A stretch of 37,985 nt of DNA from Thiohalomonas denitrificans (GCF_016841685.1 NZ_JAENYR010000031.1:1-37985); one strand, 5' to 3'; shown: positions 17,602-26,751, numbered from the stretch's first letter. The notes: generated from the letters alone by a model not told the origin. Numbers and translations: made by a program.

Positions 17602-19035
17602 ATGGGCCAGGAGATCTCGGGCAGCCGTTTCAAGAAGCACGATTTCGAGGCCTTTAGCCGAAGGCTGAAGACCGAGACACACCTGCTTGAGCGCTGGTTC
17701 GCCGAGCAACGGTTTTCGGCCCGTCACGGTACCGTCGGTTTTGAGCTCGAGGCCTGGCTGGTGGATGCCGCGGCCCAGCCGGCGCCGGAAAATGTGCGTT
17801 TTCTCCAACGGCTTCCCGATGCACTGGTGACTCCGGAACTGTCGCTGTTCAATATCGAACTGAACAGCACGCCACTGGCCCTCGGTGGTAATGCGCTCGG
17901 GGCCATGCATCGGGAACTGAGTGCCAACTGGCTCCGCTGCCGGGAAGCCGCCGCCGCCATGGGATTGCGACTGGCGATGATCGGCATCCTGCCCACCGTG
18001 CGGGACGAGGTGCTGACTCTGGCCAATATGTCACTCCTGTCGCGCTACAAGGCACTTAATGAACAGGTCATGCGCCTGCGTGGCGGCCGCGCCCTGGTTC
18101 TCGAGATCCAGGGACGGGAGCATCTGCGAACCGAACACCACGATGTCATGCTGGAAGCGGCCACCACCTCCTTTCAGATCCATTTGCAGGTGGCGCAGGG
18201 CAAGGCCGCGCGCTACTTCAATGTGGCAACTATCCTTTCGGCGCCGATGGTGGCGGTAAGCGCCAATTCGCCGCTGCTGTTTGGACGGCGCCTTTGGCAG
18301 GAGTCGCGCATTCCCCTGTTCGAACAGGCGGTGGACATCGGAGGCATCGAAGGGGCCGCGTTCGGGCCCCTGAAGCGCGTGACTTTCGGCTCCGGCTATG
18401 TCCGCGAATCGATGTTCGAGTTGTTTCACGAGAATCTGGAGCACTATCCGATGCTGCTGCCGGTCGAACTGGACGAGCAGCCGGAGACGCTCAGCCATCT
18501 GCGCCTGCAAAACGGCACGATCTGGCGCTGGAACCGGCCACTGGTAGGGTTTGACGAAGATGGAACACCACACCTTCGCATCGAGCACCGGGTAGTCCCG
18601 GCGGGGCCGAGTGTGATCGACAGCATCGCCAATGCCGCGCTGTTTTTCGGATTGATGACCGCCATCGCCGAGCAAGAGCGGGGCGTGGAGGTGAAGCTGG
18701 ATTTCGCCAGGGCGCGCGATAATTTCTACAACGCCGCAAAACACAGTCTCGATGCCTCTATCGTGTGGCTGGATGGCAGGAACTGGAACCTTCAGGAGCT
18801 GTTCCGTCGCCGTCTGCTACCTATGGCGAGGGAGGGGCTGGAGGAGTTGAGCTGCGCAGCGGGCGATATCGACCGTTACCTGGGCATTATCGACGAACGG
18901 GGCCGCACCGGCCGTACCGGAGCCGCCTGGCAGGGCGACTATGTCGAGCAGACCGGCAGCGATATGGCAAAGCTGCTGGAGCGTTATCTGGAACTCCAGG
19001 ACAGCGGGATGCCCGTGCATGAGTGGCCCATCTAA
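17602..19035 (+). CDS. Glutamate-cysteine ligase-like enzyme (GCS2/YbdK family)
   Basis: This 477-residue protein belongs to the carboxylate-amine ligase group related to glutamate-cysteine ligase. Visible features are GFELEAWLVD near 46-55 (the glutamate metal-binding segment), LFNIELN, and FGPLKRVTFG with the downstream EHRVVPAGPS. No signal peptide is seen. The family joins glutamate to an amine-bearing substrate with ATP. The true substrate is not clear from sequence, and the gene need not make glutathione. It lies upstream of an AstE-like hydrolase on the same strand, with repeat elements between them. Start ATG 17602 is preceded by GGAG about nine bases upstream. Confidence 0.78.
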   Translation: MGQEISGSRFKKHDFEAFSRRLKTETHLLERWFAEQRFSARHGTVGFELEAWLVDAAAQPAPENVRFLQRLPDALVTPELSLFNIELNSTPLALGGNALGAMHRELSANWLRCREAAAAMGLRLAMIGILPTVRDEVLTLANMSLLSRYKALNEQVMRLRGGRALVLEIQGREHLRTEHHDVMLEAATTSFQIHLQVAQGKAARYFNVATILSAPMVAVSANSPLLFGRRLWQESRIPLFEQAVDIGGIEGAAFGPLKRVTFGSGYVRESMFELFHENLEHYPMLLPVELDEQPETLSHLRLQNGTIWRWNRPLVGFDEDGTPHLRIEHRVVPAGPSVIDSIANAALFFGLMTAIAEQERGVEVKLDFARARDNFYNAAKHSLDASIVWLDGRNWNLQELFRRRLLPMAREGLEELSCAAGDIDRYLGIIDERGRTGRTGAAWQGDYVEQTGSDMAKLLERYLELQDSGMPVHEWPI

Positions 19036-19044
19036 GCCCGAATT

Positions 19045-19353
19045 ATTCACCGCAAAGACGCGAAGGACGCAAAGCGTTGATTACAATGCATCTAGCAGCC
19101 TGTCCGAGAATAGACTGACCTGCTGCGGCCAAGCCTGATTGGCCAGATTTCCCGCTCATTGTCGTTAAAGAGAACCACTATTCGCCTCAAATGACCGAAA
19201 AATCTGACTCAATCCGTCTTGCCCTCGTGACGGTCGCTATTCTCGGACAGGCTCCCAGCATTATCGCCGCGGTTCTGCCGTTTCCGTTGTTTTCGGTTAT
19301 GCATGCCGATAAGCAATAGAATTCTTTGCGCTCTTGGCGGCTTTGTGGTGAAT
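19045..19353. repeat. Inverted-repeat element with ACCGCAAAG arms, interrupted by a second element
   Basis: The left arm (about 19045-19074) reads TTCACCGCAAAGACGCGAAG and on to GACGCAAAG. The right arm (about 19323-19353) is its imperfect inverted copy, TCTTTGCGCTCTTGGCGGC followed by TTTGTGGTGAA. The element at 19097-19255 lies inside. Together they fill the gap between the ligase-like gene and the hydrolase gene; no coding sequence is seen. Confidence 0.7.
19097..19255. repeat. MITE-like element, copy 2 of the CCTGTCCGAG family
   Basis: The 159-bp element has inverted ends AGCCTGTCCGAGAATAG and CTATTCTCGGACAGGCTCC. Its interior matches, in reverse orientation, the copies at 29794 and 32010: the block CGACCGTCACGAGGGCAAG through TTGAGGCGAATAG is at its right side, and GGCCAATCAGGCTTGGCC at its left. 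It codes for no transposase, so it would be non-autonomous. A target duplication is not clear. Confidence 0.8.
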
Positions 19354-19389
19354 TCGGGAATTTTCCGGGTCTAAATGCAGGAAGAGAGA

Positions 19390-20412
19390 ATGCAGGAACC
19401 GAAGCTGGTGCAATTGGAGGGTCTACCCGATGGGCTGTTGAGCCGGCCGGCATCCCGGCTGCACGAAGTCCTGGAGGGGCCGACACTGATTCACCTCCCG
19501 GGACGGCGTGACGACCCGCTGGTGGTGACGGTGCTGCTGCACGGCAATGAAGATACCGGTTGGGAGGCGGTGCGAGCCCTGCTGGATGAATATGCGGGAC
19601 ACGTGCTGCCGCGACCGCTGACGCTGTTCGTAGGCAATGTCGCTGCCGCCCGATATGGCCTGCGGCACCTGGAGGGACAACCCGACTTCAATCGCATCTG
19701 GAAGGAGGGCGACGGCCCCGAACACCGCCTGGCCGCGGCGGTACTGGATGCCGTTGGCCGGCGCCGCCCCTTCGCCAGTATCGACGTCCACAACAATACC
19801 GGTCTCAACCCCCACTACGGTTGCATCAACCGCCTCGATCACCACTATCTGCACCTGGCCACCCTGTTCAGCCGCACGGTGGTCTATTTCATCCGTCCCG
19901 ACGCGGTCCAGTCCATGGCCATGGCCCGACTCTGTCCGGCGGTAACGGTGGAGTGCGGCAAGCCGGGGCAGGCCGCCAATACCGGCCATGTGTTCGAGTA
20001 TCTCGATGCAGTGCTCAACATGGCGGCACTGCCGGATCATCCGGTGGCACCCCACGACTACGACCTGTTCCATACAGTGGCTACCGTCAAGGTCCCCGAG
20101 GACGTCTCCTTCAGCTTCCGGGATGCCGGCGCGCAACTGCTGTTCGAGCCCGACCTGGACGAACTCAATTTTCGTGAACTACCCGCCGGGACCACGCTCG
20201 CGTACGCCAACGGAGCCGGTGCCCGGGTGGAGGCAAGAAGCGAAGCGGGGGAGCCGGTCACCGAGCATTTCTTCACCGTGACAGAGGGCGAACTGCGTAC
20301 CCGTCTGCCGGTCATGCCGTCGATGCTGACCCTCGACGAGTGCGTGATCCGGCAGGACTGCCTCTGCTATCTGATGGAGCGCCTGCCGCCCATCGCCGCC
20401 CCCGAGTCGTAG
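19390..20412 (+). CDS. AstE/aspartoacylase-like zinc hydrolase (M14 fold)
   Basis: This 340-residue cytoplasmic protein carries the zinc motif LLHGNEDTG (His51, Glu54), a third probable ligand His134 in DVHNNTG and a probable catalytic Glu188 in TVECGKPGQ. This is the succinylglutamate desuccinylase/aspartoacylase layout. No other arginine-succinyltransferase genes are near, so an Ast pathway role is unlikely. The neighbouring glutamate ligase-like gene suggests the two act on the same glutamyl or acyl-amino-acid compound. I chose the ATG at 19390, which follows AGGAAGAGAG, over the one at 19375. The TAG stop falls within the left arm of the next repeat element. Confidence 0.82.
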   Translation: MQEPKLVQLEGLPDGLLSRPASRLHEVLEGPTLIHLPGRRDDPLVVTVLLHGNEDTGWEAVRALLDEYAGHVLPRPLTLFVGNVAAARYGLRHLEGQPDFNRIWKEGDGPEHRLAAAVLDAVGRRRPFASIDVHNNTGLNPHYGCINRLDHHYLHLATLFSRTVVYFIRPDAVQSMAMARLCPAVTVECGKPGQAANTGHVFEYLDAVLNMAALPDHPVAPHDYDLFHTVATVKVPEDVSFSFRDAGAQLLFEPDLDELNFRELPAGTTLAYANGAGARVEARSEAGEPVTEHFFTVTEGELRTRLPVMPSMLTLDECVIRQDCLCYLMERLPPIAAPES

Positions 20413-20615
20413 GGTGCATTCTTGATATGCCACCGTCTTTTAATAGAGCCGATCAATTTACAGAGTGCACCCACCATTGTCGGGGCACAGTCCAATGCAC
20501 CGCTCGGTGGTGGTCGGAGTCGGCGCATTTGGATGTGCCCCACACGGGTATGGAGCATTCCGCACGGTAATCGCCTTTGTGGAACGAAGGTGGCATCCCA
20601 AGAATGCGCCCTACG
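20408..20615. repeat. Inverted-repeat element with GTAGGGTGCATTCTTG ends
   Basis: The left arm (20408-20433) reads CGTAGGGTGCATTCTTGATA then TGCCACC. The right arm (20589-20615) is its inverted copy with about four changes. The 208-bp element codes for nothing recognisable and contains further copies of words such as GTGCACC and ATGTGCCCC. It overlaps the last bases of the AstE-like gene and fills most of the gap to mtfA. Confidence 0.75.
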
Positions 20616-20699
20616 CGGACACCAAACCGCGCCGTTCTCGGTGGTCTCAGTGGCCTGGCTGCCGTCTGCGCCCCGGCCTGTGGGTCGGGCTTCAGCCCG

Positions 20700-21461
20700 T
20701 CATGGCATCTTTAACGGCCACACCCGATAAAACCGGGCGAGCTGTTCGAAGACGTCAGGATAGGCCCCGGCCAATACTTCCGGAATCTCGAAGAAGGCCT
20801 CGGTGGCGACGGCGAAGAATTCCTCGGGAGTTTCGGCGGCGTAGGGGTCCAGCGGAGTCTCATGGCCCGCGTCGAGTTTCTGATTGATGTCCTCGAATGC
20901 CCGGGTAAAGGCGCGGGTCCACGCTTCACGCGGCATATCACCATGCAGGGGAGGAAAACCATCGGCGACGCCGTTCAGGGCATCGAGTTTGTGGGCGACC
21001 TCATGAAGAATCACGTTATAGCCGTCCCGCCGACGGCCGGCGTCCACGTCCGTGGAGGAGATAATCAGCGGACCGCGGTCCCAAGACTCACCACTGCGTG
21101 CCTCTCTGATGCGATGAACCACACCAGCGCTGTCCATTTCCTCGTGATCCACTACGAAGGCGTCGGGATAAATAATCACCGACGCCCAGCCGCGCAGCCA
21201 ATCAAAATCGAGATTGAGGATCGGCAGGCACGCCTGCAGGGCAATGCGACGGGCCGCCTCACTGTCCAGAACCAGCCCCTGGACACTCTCAAGGGATTTC
21301 TCATGAAGGAAGAGCGTCGCCCACTCACGCAGACGACGTCGCTCGTCATCCGTCAGGCCTTCGAGCAGCGGAAGCGATTCTTCCGCCTGCTTCCATTCTT
21401 CTTGGGAAACCGCCGAGCCGGCCAGGATACGGCGGCGGCGCCAATACTTGAAGCTCCACAC
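20700..21461 (-). CDS. mtfA: MtfA-family zinc peptidase
   Basis: This 253-residue cytoplasmic protein has the metalloprotease motif HEVAHKLD (His153, Glu154, His157) and a downstream TPEEFFAVATEAFFE helix that supplies the third zinc ligand. The N terminus (SFKYWRRRRIL) matches the family. In Escherichia coli MtfA binds the repressor Mlc and has peptidase activity. It starts with GTG at 21461, four bases after the amgK stop, so the two are probably one transcript. Confidence 0.88.
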   Translation of the reverse strand: MWSFKYWRRRRILAGSAVSQEEWKQAEESLPLLEGLTDDERRRLREWATLFLHEKSLESVQGLVLDSEAARRIALQACLPILNLDFDWLRGWASVIIYPDAFVVDHEEMDSAGVVHRIREARSGESWDRGPLIISSTDVDAGRRRDGYNVILHEVAHKLDALNGVADGFPPLHGDMPREAWTRAFTRAFEDINQKLDAGHETPLDPYAAETPEEFFAVATEAFFEIPEVLAGAYPDVFEQLARFYRVWPLKMP

Positions 21462-21465
21462 CCGG

Positions 21466-22455
21466 TCACCCCCGCTGGAAAAATGGTGCGACCCGTTCCT
21501 GAAGGAACCCGTGTAATTCCATCAATTCGGGGTAGCGTGAACTCTCGTCGAGCAAATAGCGAAGGGTGAGTGGCATGTCGTCCAGGTAGGCGGCCTTGCC
21601 GTCGCGGTGGTGGAGACGGGCGAAGATCCCCAGCACCTTGAGGTGGCGCTGCGCCCCCATCAGGTCAAACCAGCGCAGGAAGGCCTGCTCTCCCGGTCGA
21701 CGCAGAATGCCCGAGTCCAGAAGAAGATCGTGATAGCCCCGCACCCAGGCCTCCACCCGCTCCCGGGGCCATTCGATGTAGGCGTCCCGCAGCAGTGAAA
21801 CCAGGTCGTAGCTCACCGGACCGACGACGGCATCCTGGAAATCCAGGATGCCGGGATTATGCGGCGCCACCATCAGGTTTCGGGAGTGGAAGTCCCGATG
21901 CACCGGTACCTGTGGCTGCTCGAGTGCGGCCGCAATCAGCCGCTCGAAACTTTCATCGAGCATCCGCTGTTCCGATTCCGTCAGGTCTAACCGGAGGTGG
22001 CACCCCAGGAACCAGTCTCGAAACAGCTCCATTTCGCGCAGGAGAAGTTCTCTATCATAGACCGGAAGCTCCTTCGGCCCCGGCCCACAGGTCTGAAGTA
22101 CCACCAGGGCCCCCAGGGCGTCGCCATAAAGACGATCGACACTGTCGTCATCGAGCTCGGCAAGGTATTGACGCCCTCCCAGATCGCCGATCAACAGAAA
22201 TCCCTCCTCGGCGTTCTCCTCTTCGATAGCAGGGACATTGAGACCGGCGCTTCGCAACCACCGTGCGATACGAACGAAAGGTCGCACATCCTCTTTTCCA
22301 GGCGGGGCATCCATGACGATGCGCGACTCGCCATTGAACACAATGCGGAAATAGCGACGAAAGCTGGCATCCGCGGAGGCGGGCGTCAGTTCAAAAGACG
22401 GCAGCCCCACATCGTGCCTGAGCCAGCGGGTAAGCTGTTCCACGCGTTTGGGCAT
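21466..22455 (-). CDS. amgK: AmgK, anomeric MurNAc/GlcNAc kinase
   Basis: This 329-residue protein has the APH (aminoglycoside phosphotransferase) fold. The catalytic loop is VHRDFHSRNLM (Asp188) and the metal-binding motif is DFQD (Asp205). The N-terminal SADASFRRYFRI is typical of the AmgK group. It phosphorylates the anomeric carbon of MurNAc and GlcNAc, supplying MurU. The ATG at 22455 has GGAG five bases upstream; the longer frame to 22485 is not needed. It lies about 100 bases after the ABC exporter operon and directly before mtfA. Confidence 0.88.
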   Translation of the reverse strand: MPKRVEQLTRWLRHDVGLPSFELTPASADASFRRYFRIVFNGESRIVMDAPPGKEDVRPFVRIARWLRSAGLNVPAIEEENAEEGFLLIGDLGGRQYLAELDDDSVDRLYGDALGALVVLQTCGPGPKELPVYDRELLLREMELFRDWFLGCHLRLDLTESEQRMLDESFERLIAAALEQPQVPVHRDFHSRNLMVAPHNPGILDFQDAVVGPVSYDLVSLLRDAYIEWPRERVEAWVRGYHDLLLDSGILRRPGEQAFLRWFDLMGAQRHLKVLGIFARLHHRDGKAAYLDDMPLTLRYLLDESSRYPELMELHGFLQERVAPFFQRG

Positions 22456-22553
22456 GGCGTCTCCGTGTGGTGGAATGGGTTTCACCCATTATACCGGCGA
22501 CCCTCCGGCCGGGGATAGCGTCAGAAGCCGACCGGCAATGAGCGCCCTGGCCC

Positions 22554-23246
22554 TCATGTGTACTCCTCCGCCACCAGCAGTCGCCCGTCGCGCAGCCGCC
22601 GCACGGTGTCGAAGCCGGCAATCATGCGTTCGTCGTGGGTAACCGTGATGACGGCCGAATTACGTTCCCGGGCGATGCGCTTGAGCAACTCCATGACCCG
22701 GCCGCCGCGTTCGGTATCGAGGGAGGCGGTAGGCTCGTCGGCAAGAATGAGCGGCGGCTCGTTGGCCAGGGCCCGCCCGATGGCGACCCGCTGCTGCTCG
22801 CCGCCGGAGAGATTGCCCGGCAGCGCGTTGGCGCGGTGGGTGACCTCCAGATAGTCCAGCAGCTCATCGGCCCGCTGCCGGGCCGACCGTCGGCCCACCC
22901 CGTTCAGCTCCAGGGCCAGAACGATGTTATCGCGGGCGCTGAGGAAAGGGATCAGATTATGGCCCTGAAAGATGAAGCCGATCTTCTCCCGCCGCAGGCG
23001 GCGCGACTCCCGGTGCGCCCAGCCTTCGGCGTAGACCGTCTGGCCGTCGATCTCGATGCTGCCGGCGGTCGGCGCCAGGATTAGGCTGATGCACAGCAGC
23101 AGGGTGCTCTTGCCTGACCCGCTAGGCCCGAGCAGGGCCATCAGCTCGCCCGCTTCGACGGCGAAGTCGATCTCCTCCAGAGCAGTCACCGCAAGCTCGC
23201 CGCTGCCGAAGACGTGCTTGAGGTGGTTCACGCGCAGGATCGTCAT
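22554..23246 (-). CDS. ABC transporter ATPase of an envelope exporter
   Basis: This 230-residue protein has Walker A GPSGSGKST at 40-48, the signature LSGGEQQR near 145-152, and Walker B LILADEPTASLD. It resembles the LolD/MacB/DevA type, which powers mechanotransmission rather than substrate passage. Its gene starts four bases after the permease stop. Confidence 0.93.
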   Translation of the reverse strand: MTILRVNHLKHVFGSGELAVTALEEIDFAVEAGELMALLGPSGSGKSTLLLCISLILAPTAGSIEIDGQTVYAEGWAHRESRRLRREKIGFIFQGHNLIPFLSARDNIVLALELNGVGRRSARQRADELLDYLEVTHRANALPGNLSGGEQQRVAIGRALANEPPLILADEPTASLDTERGGRVMELLKRIARERNSAVITVTHDERMIAGFDTVRRLRDGRLLVAEEYT

Positions 23247-23250
23247 GCGC

Positions 23251-24444
23251 TTACCCCCCCAGTGCCAGCGACGGCGGCGTGCGCAGAGCGTGCCAGATCC
23301 CCATCAGGCTCGCCAATACGCCTCCGACCAGCATGATGATGAAGGTGAGCATGGTCTCCTCCGGCAGCAGCACCAGATTACGCGGAAATTTGTCCTGGGT
23401 GGCGGTGGTCAGGGCCCAGCCGAAGGCGAAGCTCCCGAGAGTGAGTACCAGCGCCTGCTCCAGGATGAGCCGCACGATCACGCCATCGCCCGCACCGATG
23501 ATCTTGAGGGTGGCGATCGCGCGAACCTTTTCCATCGTAAGGACATAGATCAGCAGGGCGATGATGACGATGGCCACGGCAAGCAGCAGTGTCCGAAAGA
23601 CACCGAGGATTGCCGTCATCCGCTTGAGCTTGCCTTCCAGCATCAGCTCCCGTTCCTGCTCGGTGGTGTAGGCACTGAGATAGAGCCACCGCTCGATATG
23701 GCGGGCGACCGCATCCCGGTCGGCGCCGGGAGTCAGCGCCACCAGCACCGCGCTGATCGTGGCGCTGCCGCCGCCGAGTAACGGCAGCAGCCGTTCCACT
23801 TCGGTCGACGAATAGCCTGCATCCTCCAGACGCTGGCGGTCACTTTCCCGCTGGACCTCCAGCGCCCGGTTGTCCTGCTGGTAGAGCACCTCCTGGGCGT
23901 CCGGCAACGAGAGATAGGCGAGCGGATTCCCACCGGAATCGACCGCCCCCCGGGTCAATCCCACCACCGTATAGTCATGCACCCCGAGCCGTAGGGTCTG
24001 CCCCAGTGCCAGCCCCAACTTGCGATCAGCTACCAGTTCATAGTGGGCGCGCCGAATCGGCCGCCCGGCGATAATCCGTCCAGGCTCGCCGAGACCGCCG
24101 AAGACGTCGTAGCCGATGATGGTGAACTGCTGCTCCCGATCGCCGATCTCCCGCTGCACGGCGTAACTGATGAAGGGGCTGGCCCGGGCCACGCCGGGGG
24201 TCGCCGCTACGCTACGGTAGCTGTCGGTAGGAATGCGGGAGGATTCGTTGAAAGGGCCGCCGCGATCCCGCTCCACCACCCACAGGTCGGCCCGGGTGTT
24301 CTCGATCAGCCAGATCCCGTCGGCGATGTTGCCCTGGAATATGCCGTTCATGATGAGGACGATGGCCACCAGCATGCCGACACCGGCAATGGTGGCGAGA
24401 AACTTGCCGAGGTGGCGACGGACATCCTTGATCGCAAGGTCCAT
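23251..24444 (-). CDS. FtsX-like ABC permease (DevC/MacB type)
   Basis: This 397-residue protein has one N-terminal helix (about 14-36), a large periplasmic domain (about 37-270) and three helices near the C terminus (about 285-385). This is the MacB/FtsX layout, and the N-terminal segment resembles DevC of cyanobacterial DevBCA exporters. The start codon overlaps the adaptor gene stop (TAATG). Substrate is unknown. Confidence 0.88.
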   Translation of the reverse strand: MDLAIKDVRRHLGKFLATIAGVGMLVAIVLIMNGIFQGNIADGIWLIENTRADLWVVERDRGGPFNESSRIPTDSYRSVAATPGVARASPFISYAVQREIGDREQQFTIIGYDVFGGLGEPGRIIAGRPIRRAHYELVADRKLGLALGQTLRLGVHDYTVVGLTRGAVDSGGNPLAYLSLPDAQEVLYQQDNRALEVQRESDRQRLEDAGYSSTEVERLLPLLGGGSATISAVLVALTPGADRDAVARHIERWLYLSAYTTEQERELMLEGKLKRMTAILGVFRTLLLAVAIVIIALLIYVLTMEKVRAIATLKIIGAGDGVIVRLILEQALVLTLGSFAFGWALTTATQDKFPRNLVLLPEETMLTFIIMLVGGVLASLMGIWHALRTPPSLALGG

Positions 24445-25466
24445 TACCGCTCTCTCGGGACCGGTTCGGCCCGCTGGCCGACCCGCACCTGCTGCGGTGT
24501 GGCCACCACCTGTTCGCCTGCCGGTATACCGTTGCGCACCAGCATGCGCTCACCGTCTCCGATCCCGGTCTCGACCTGCTGTCGCTGAACATGACCGTCC
24601 CGTATCACCAGCACCGCCTGGCCACCCTCTCCATAGGAGAGCGCAGAGGTGGGAACAACCACCCCCTGTTTTTCGCCGGCACGGATGGTGACCTCCGCCT
24701 CGAGATTGATAGCAAAACGCGTCGGGGGCTTGTCGAAGGCGATGTTGACCTCCAGCTCGCGGGTGACCGCATCCGACTCTTTGCCGATACGCGCCACCGT
24801 GCCCGCCAGCTGTTCGCCGGTACGCAGCTCGATTTTCGCCGGCTGTCCCACCTCGACAGCCCCGACCACCGACTCATCGACCCGGGCAGCGATCCAGAGA
24901 GTTGCCGGGTCCACCAGACGGAAGAGCGGAGTACCGGCACCTACCGTGTGACCCTGCTCGACCAGACGTGCCGTGACCACGCCACGGGTCGGCGCTTCGA
25001 TTCGAGTATGCGAGAGTGCGGTGGCCGCCTCTGTTTCACGCGCCCGGGCCGCCTGCACGGCCGCCGACGATGCGTCCAACTCACTGCGTGAGATGAGCCC
25101 CCGGTCCTTCCCGAACAGCTCACGATCGCGCCGGTGATTCGCCAGTGCCAGTTCCAGCTCGGCGCGTGCAACAGCAAGCCCGGCTGCCAACTCCCGGTCG
25201 TCGAAGCGGGCAAGCAGCCCCCCTCGCTCAATCGTATCGCCTTCGTCCGCGTGCAGCTCGATAATTGCGGAGGGGATGCGGGCACTTACCGTAATCGGGT
25301 AGCGCGCCCGTATGGTGCCGGGGATATGAACGTTGTGGGCCACGCTGCCCTCCTGCGCCGCAACCACCTCCACCGGCGGCAGGTAAATCCAGAGGCGATA
25401 GACGGCCAGCATGGCAAGTGCCAGGACCACTCCGCTCAGGGCAAGCCATTTCAACGATTTACCCAT
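24444..25466 (-). CDS. HlyD/MacA-type membrane fusion adaptor
   Basis: This 340-residue protein has an N-terminal anchor (about 4-23), a lipoyl-like half (RIPSAIIELHADEGDTIERGG), a helical hairpin (about 95-150), the second lipoyl half with IEAPTRGVV, and a beta-barrel and membrane-proximal domain. It would bridge the permease to an outer-membrane channel. The ATG at 25466 begins MGKSLKW; the frame is open to 25580 but without family sequence. No outer-membrane factor gene is nearby. Confidence 0.88.
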   Translation of the reverse strand: MGKSLKWLALSGVVLALAMLAVYRLWIYLPPVEVVAAQEGSVAHNVHIPGTIRARYPITVSARIPSAIIELHADEGDTIERGGLLARFDDRELAAGLAVARAELELALANHRRDRELFGKDRGLISRSELDASSAAVQAARARETEAATALSHTRIEAPTRGVVTARLVEQGHTVGAGTPLFRLVDPATLWIAARVDESVVGAVEVGQPAKIELRTGEQLAGTVARIGKESDAVTRELEVNIAFDKPPTRFAINLEAEVTIRAGEKQGVVVPTSALSYGEGGQAVLVIRDGHVQRQQVETGIGDGERMLVRNGIPAGEQVVATPQQVRVGQRAEPVPRER

Positions 25467-25793
25467 CAATATTCTCGCAAGCGGGTCGAGTAAGCGGATC
25501 GAAACGTCGTCCGGGTGCAAGGCAACCGCATACTTTGAAGCAAGCGATATAGATCCTTGATACCACGTCGTCGAGCGCACGGGGATGGATGATGAAACGC
25601 TCCTGCATCATCTTCACTTCCTACATCCCTGCAGGTTGTATTTACAGCGCACCTGACATAAAGGATTTATATCGCCCCCCCGCACGGAGCCGGGTGTGGC
25701 GTAGACCCGGAGGGAGGGAAGATACCACAGAGTTCCTCTCGGCCACGCTATCCAGTGCTCCGCCCAGGACAACCGCATACCCCGGGACATGGA
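25467..25793. other. Intergenic region upstream of the ABC exporter operon
   Basis: This stretch of about 330 bases should hold the exporter promoter. I see no gene, no FNR-type box and no strong terminator. There is a short inverted word pair GATGATG/CATCATC near 25588-25612. Confidence 0.5.
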
Positions 25794-26084
25794 TCAGTAG
25801 CCACCCTGTCCCCCGCCCTGTTTATTGCCCCGTCCACCACCACTCTGGCTGCGCATCTCGTTACGAAACTGCTGCTGCTCGGCTGAATCCATATTCTGCA
25901 TCCGCTGGCGCATCTCGGTGCGGAATTGCTCCCGCTCTTCGGTGCTCATCTGCTGCGGCTGCATTTGCATCAGTTCCTCGTTGCTCATACCACTGAAGTC
26001 AGCGGCCACCGCACGTACTGACAGGACGAGGCCGACCGTCAGCAAGGATATTCCAGTCAAGCTGCGGATTTTCATTACCTTCAC
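25794..26084 (-). CDS. Small exported Gln/Met-rich protein
   Basis: This 96-residue protein has a signal peptide (ending VAA-DF near 28), then a helical part with two related units, EEREQFRTEMRQRM and AEQQQFRNEMRSQ, and a Gly-rich C-terminal tail (GGGRGNKQGGGQGGY). It is probably periplasmic. The repeated FR-EMR helices resemble the short helical motifs of Spy/CpxP-like chaperones, but no family is certain. It lies 18 bases after the next gene and is probably cotranscribed with it. Confidence 0.7.
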   Translation of the reverse strand: MKVMKIRSLTGISLLTVGLVLSVRAVAADFSGMSNEELMQMQPQQMSTEEREQFRTEMRQRMQNMDSAEQQQFRNEMRSQSGGGRGNKQGGGQGGY

Positions 26085-26102
26085 TCCTCTCTGAGGGTTT
26101 AT

Positions 26103-26573
26103 TTAGCGGCAATCGCCACCGGGAAAACCGCGCATCTGCGCCGCCTGTTCAGGGGTGAGCGCGGCAAGCAGCTGGTCGCGCGCTTCGGCCATTCCCTTCA
26201 TCCGTTCGAGTTGCATCTCCGTGCGGGCGATACGGCCCTGTAGCGGATCATCCGTATCGGAAGTCGCGGCACCGGGCAGGCCGGCGCCGGCCTGGGTGCG
26301 GACCCGTTCTTCAAAAGCCTGCCACGCGCCCTCCTGATCAGGGTCCAAGGCAAGAGCCTCCTTCAGGGTCCCCAGCTTGGCACCTATGCGGGCCTGGCGC
26401 ATCTCCTGCATCGCGGCACCGTCGCCGCCCGCCTGGTGCATCCCACCAGCCTGGTGCATAGCGCCGCCCTGTGTGTCACAAGCCTGGCCCATACCGCCGG
26501 TGGCGAAAATGGCAGTACTGAAACCGGTGGTGACGCTGAACACAATTGCGACGCCGAGTCTGGTTGCTTTCAT
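26103..26573 (-). CDS. Spy/CpxP-like periplasmic protein (LTxxQ motif)
   Basis: This 156-residue protein has a signal peptide (about 1-25), a Gly/Met/His-rich stretch with a duplicated MHQAGG unit, and a helical domain ending in the motif LTPEQAAQM. LTxxQ motifs mark Spy/CpxP periplasmic chaperones that respond to envelope stress. It is divergent from an OmpR/EnvZ-type system, 178 bases away, matching the CpxP-CpxRA layout. The Met/His-rich part could bind metal; that is inference. Confidence 0.75.
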   Translation of the reverse strand: MKATRLGVAIVFSVTTGFSTAIFATGGMGQACDTQGGAMHQAGGMHQAGGDGAAMQEMRQARIGAKLGTLKEALALDPDQEGAWQAFEERVRTQAGAGLPGAATSDTDDPLQGRIARTEMQLERMKGMAEARDQLLAALTPEQAAQMRGFPGGDCR

Positions 26574-26751
26574 GGTTGTTCTCCTCGTTGGATACGGTCC
26601 CAGTGCACCACAGACGAGGCGTGCAGGAATGTCGCCCGGGTACCGTTTGGTAACGTCGCGTGACGGCGCACGCCTTCGTTACAGAGTGTTACAGAAGCCC
26701 GGGGCAGGTGCGGTTATATTGTTGGATCCCGAGAGCACCGGTATTGCACCT

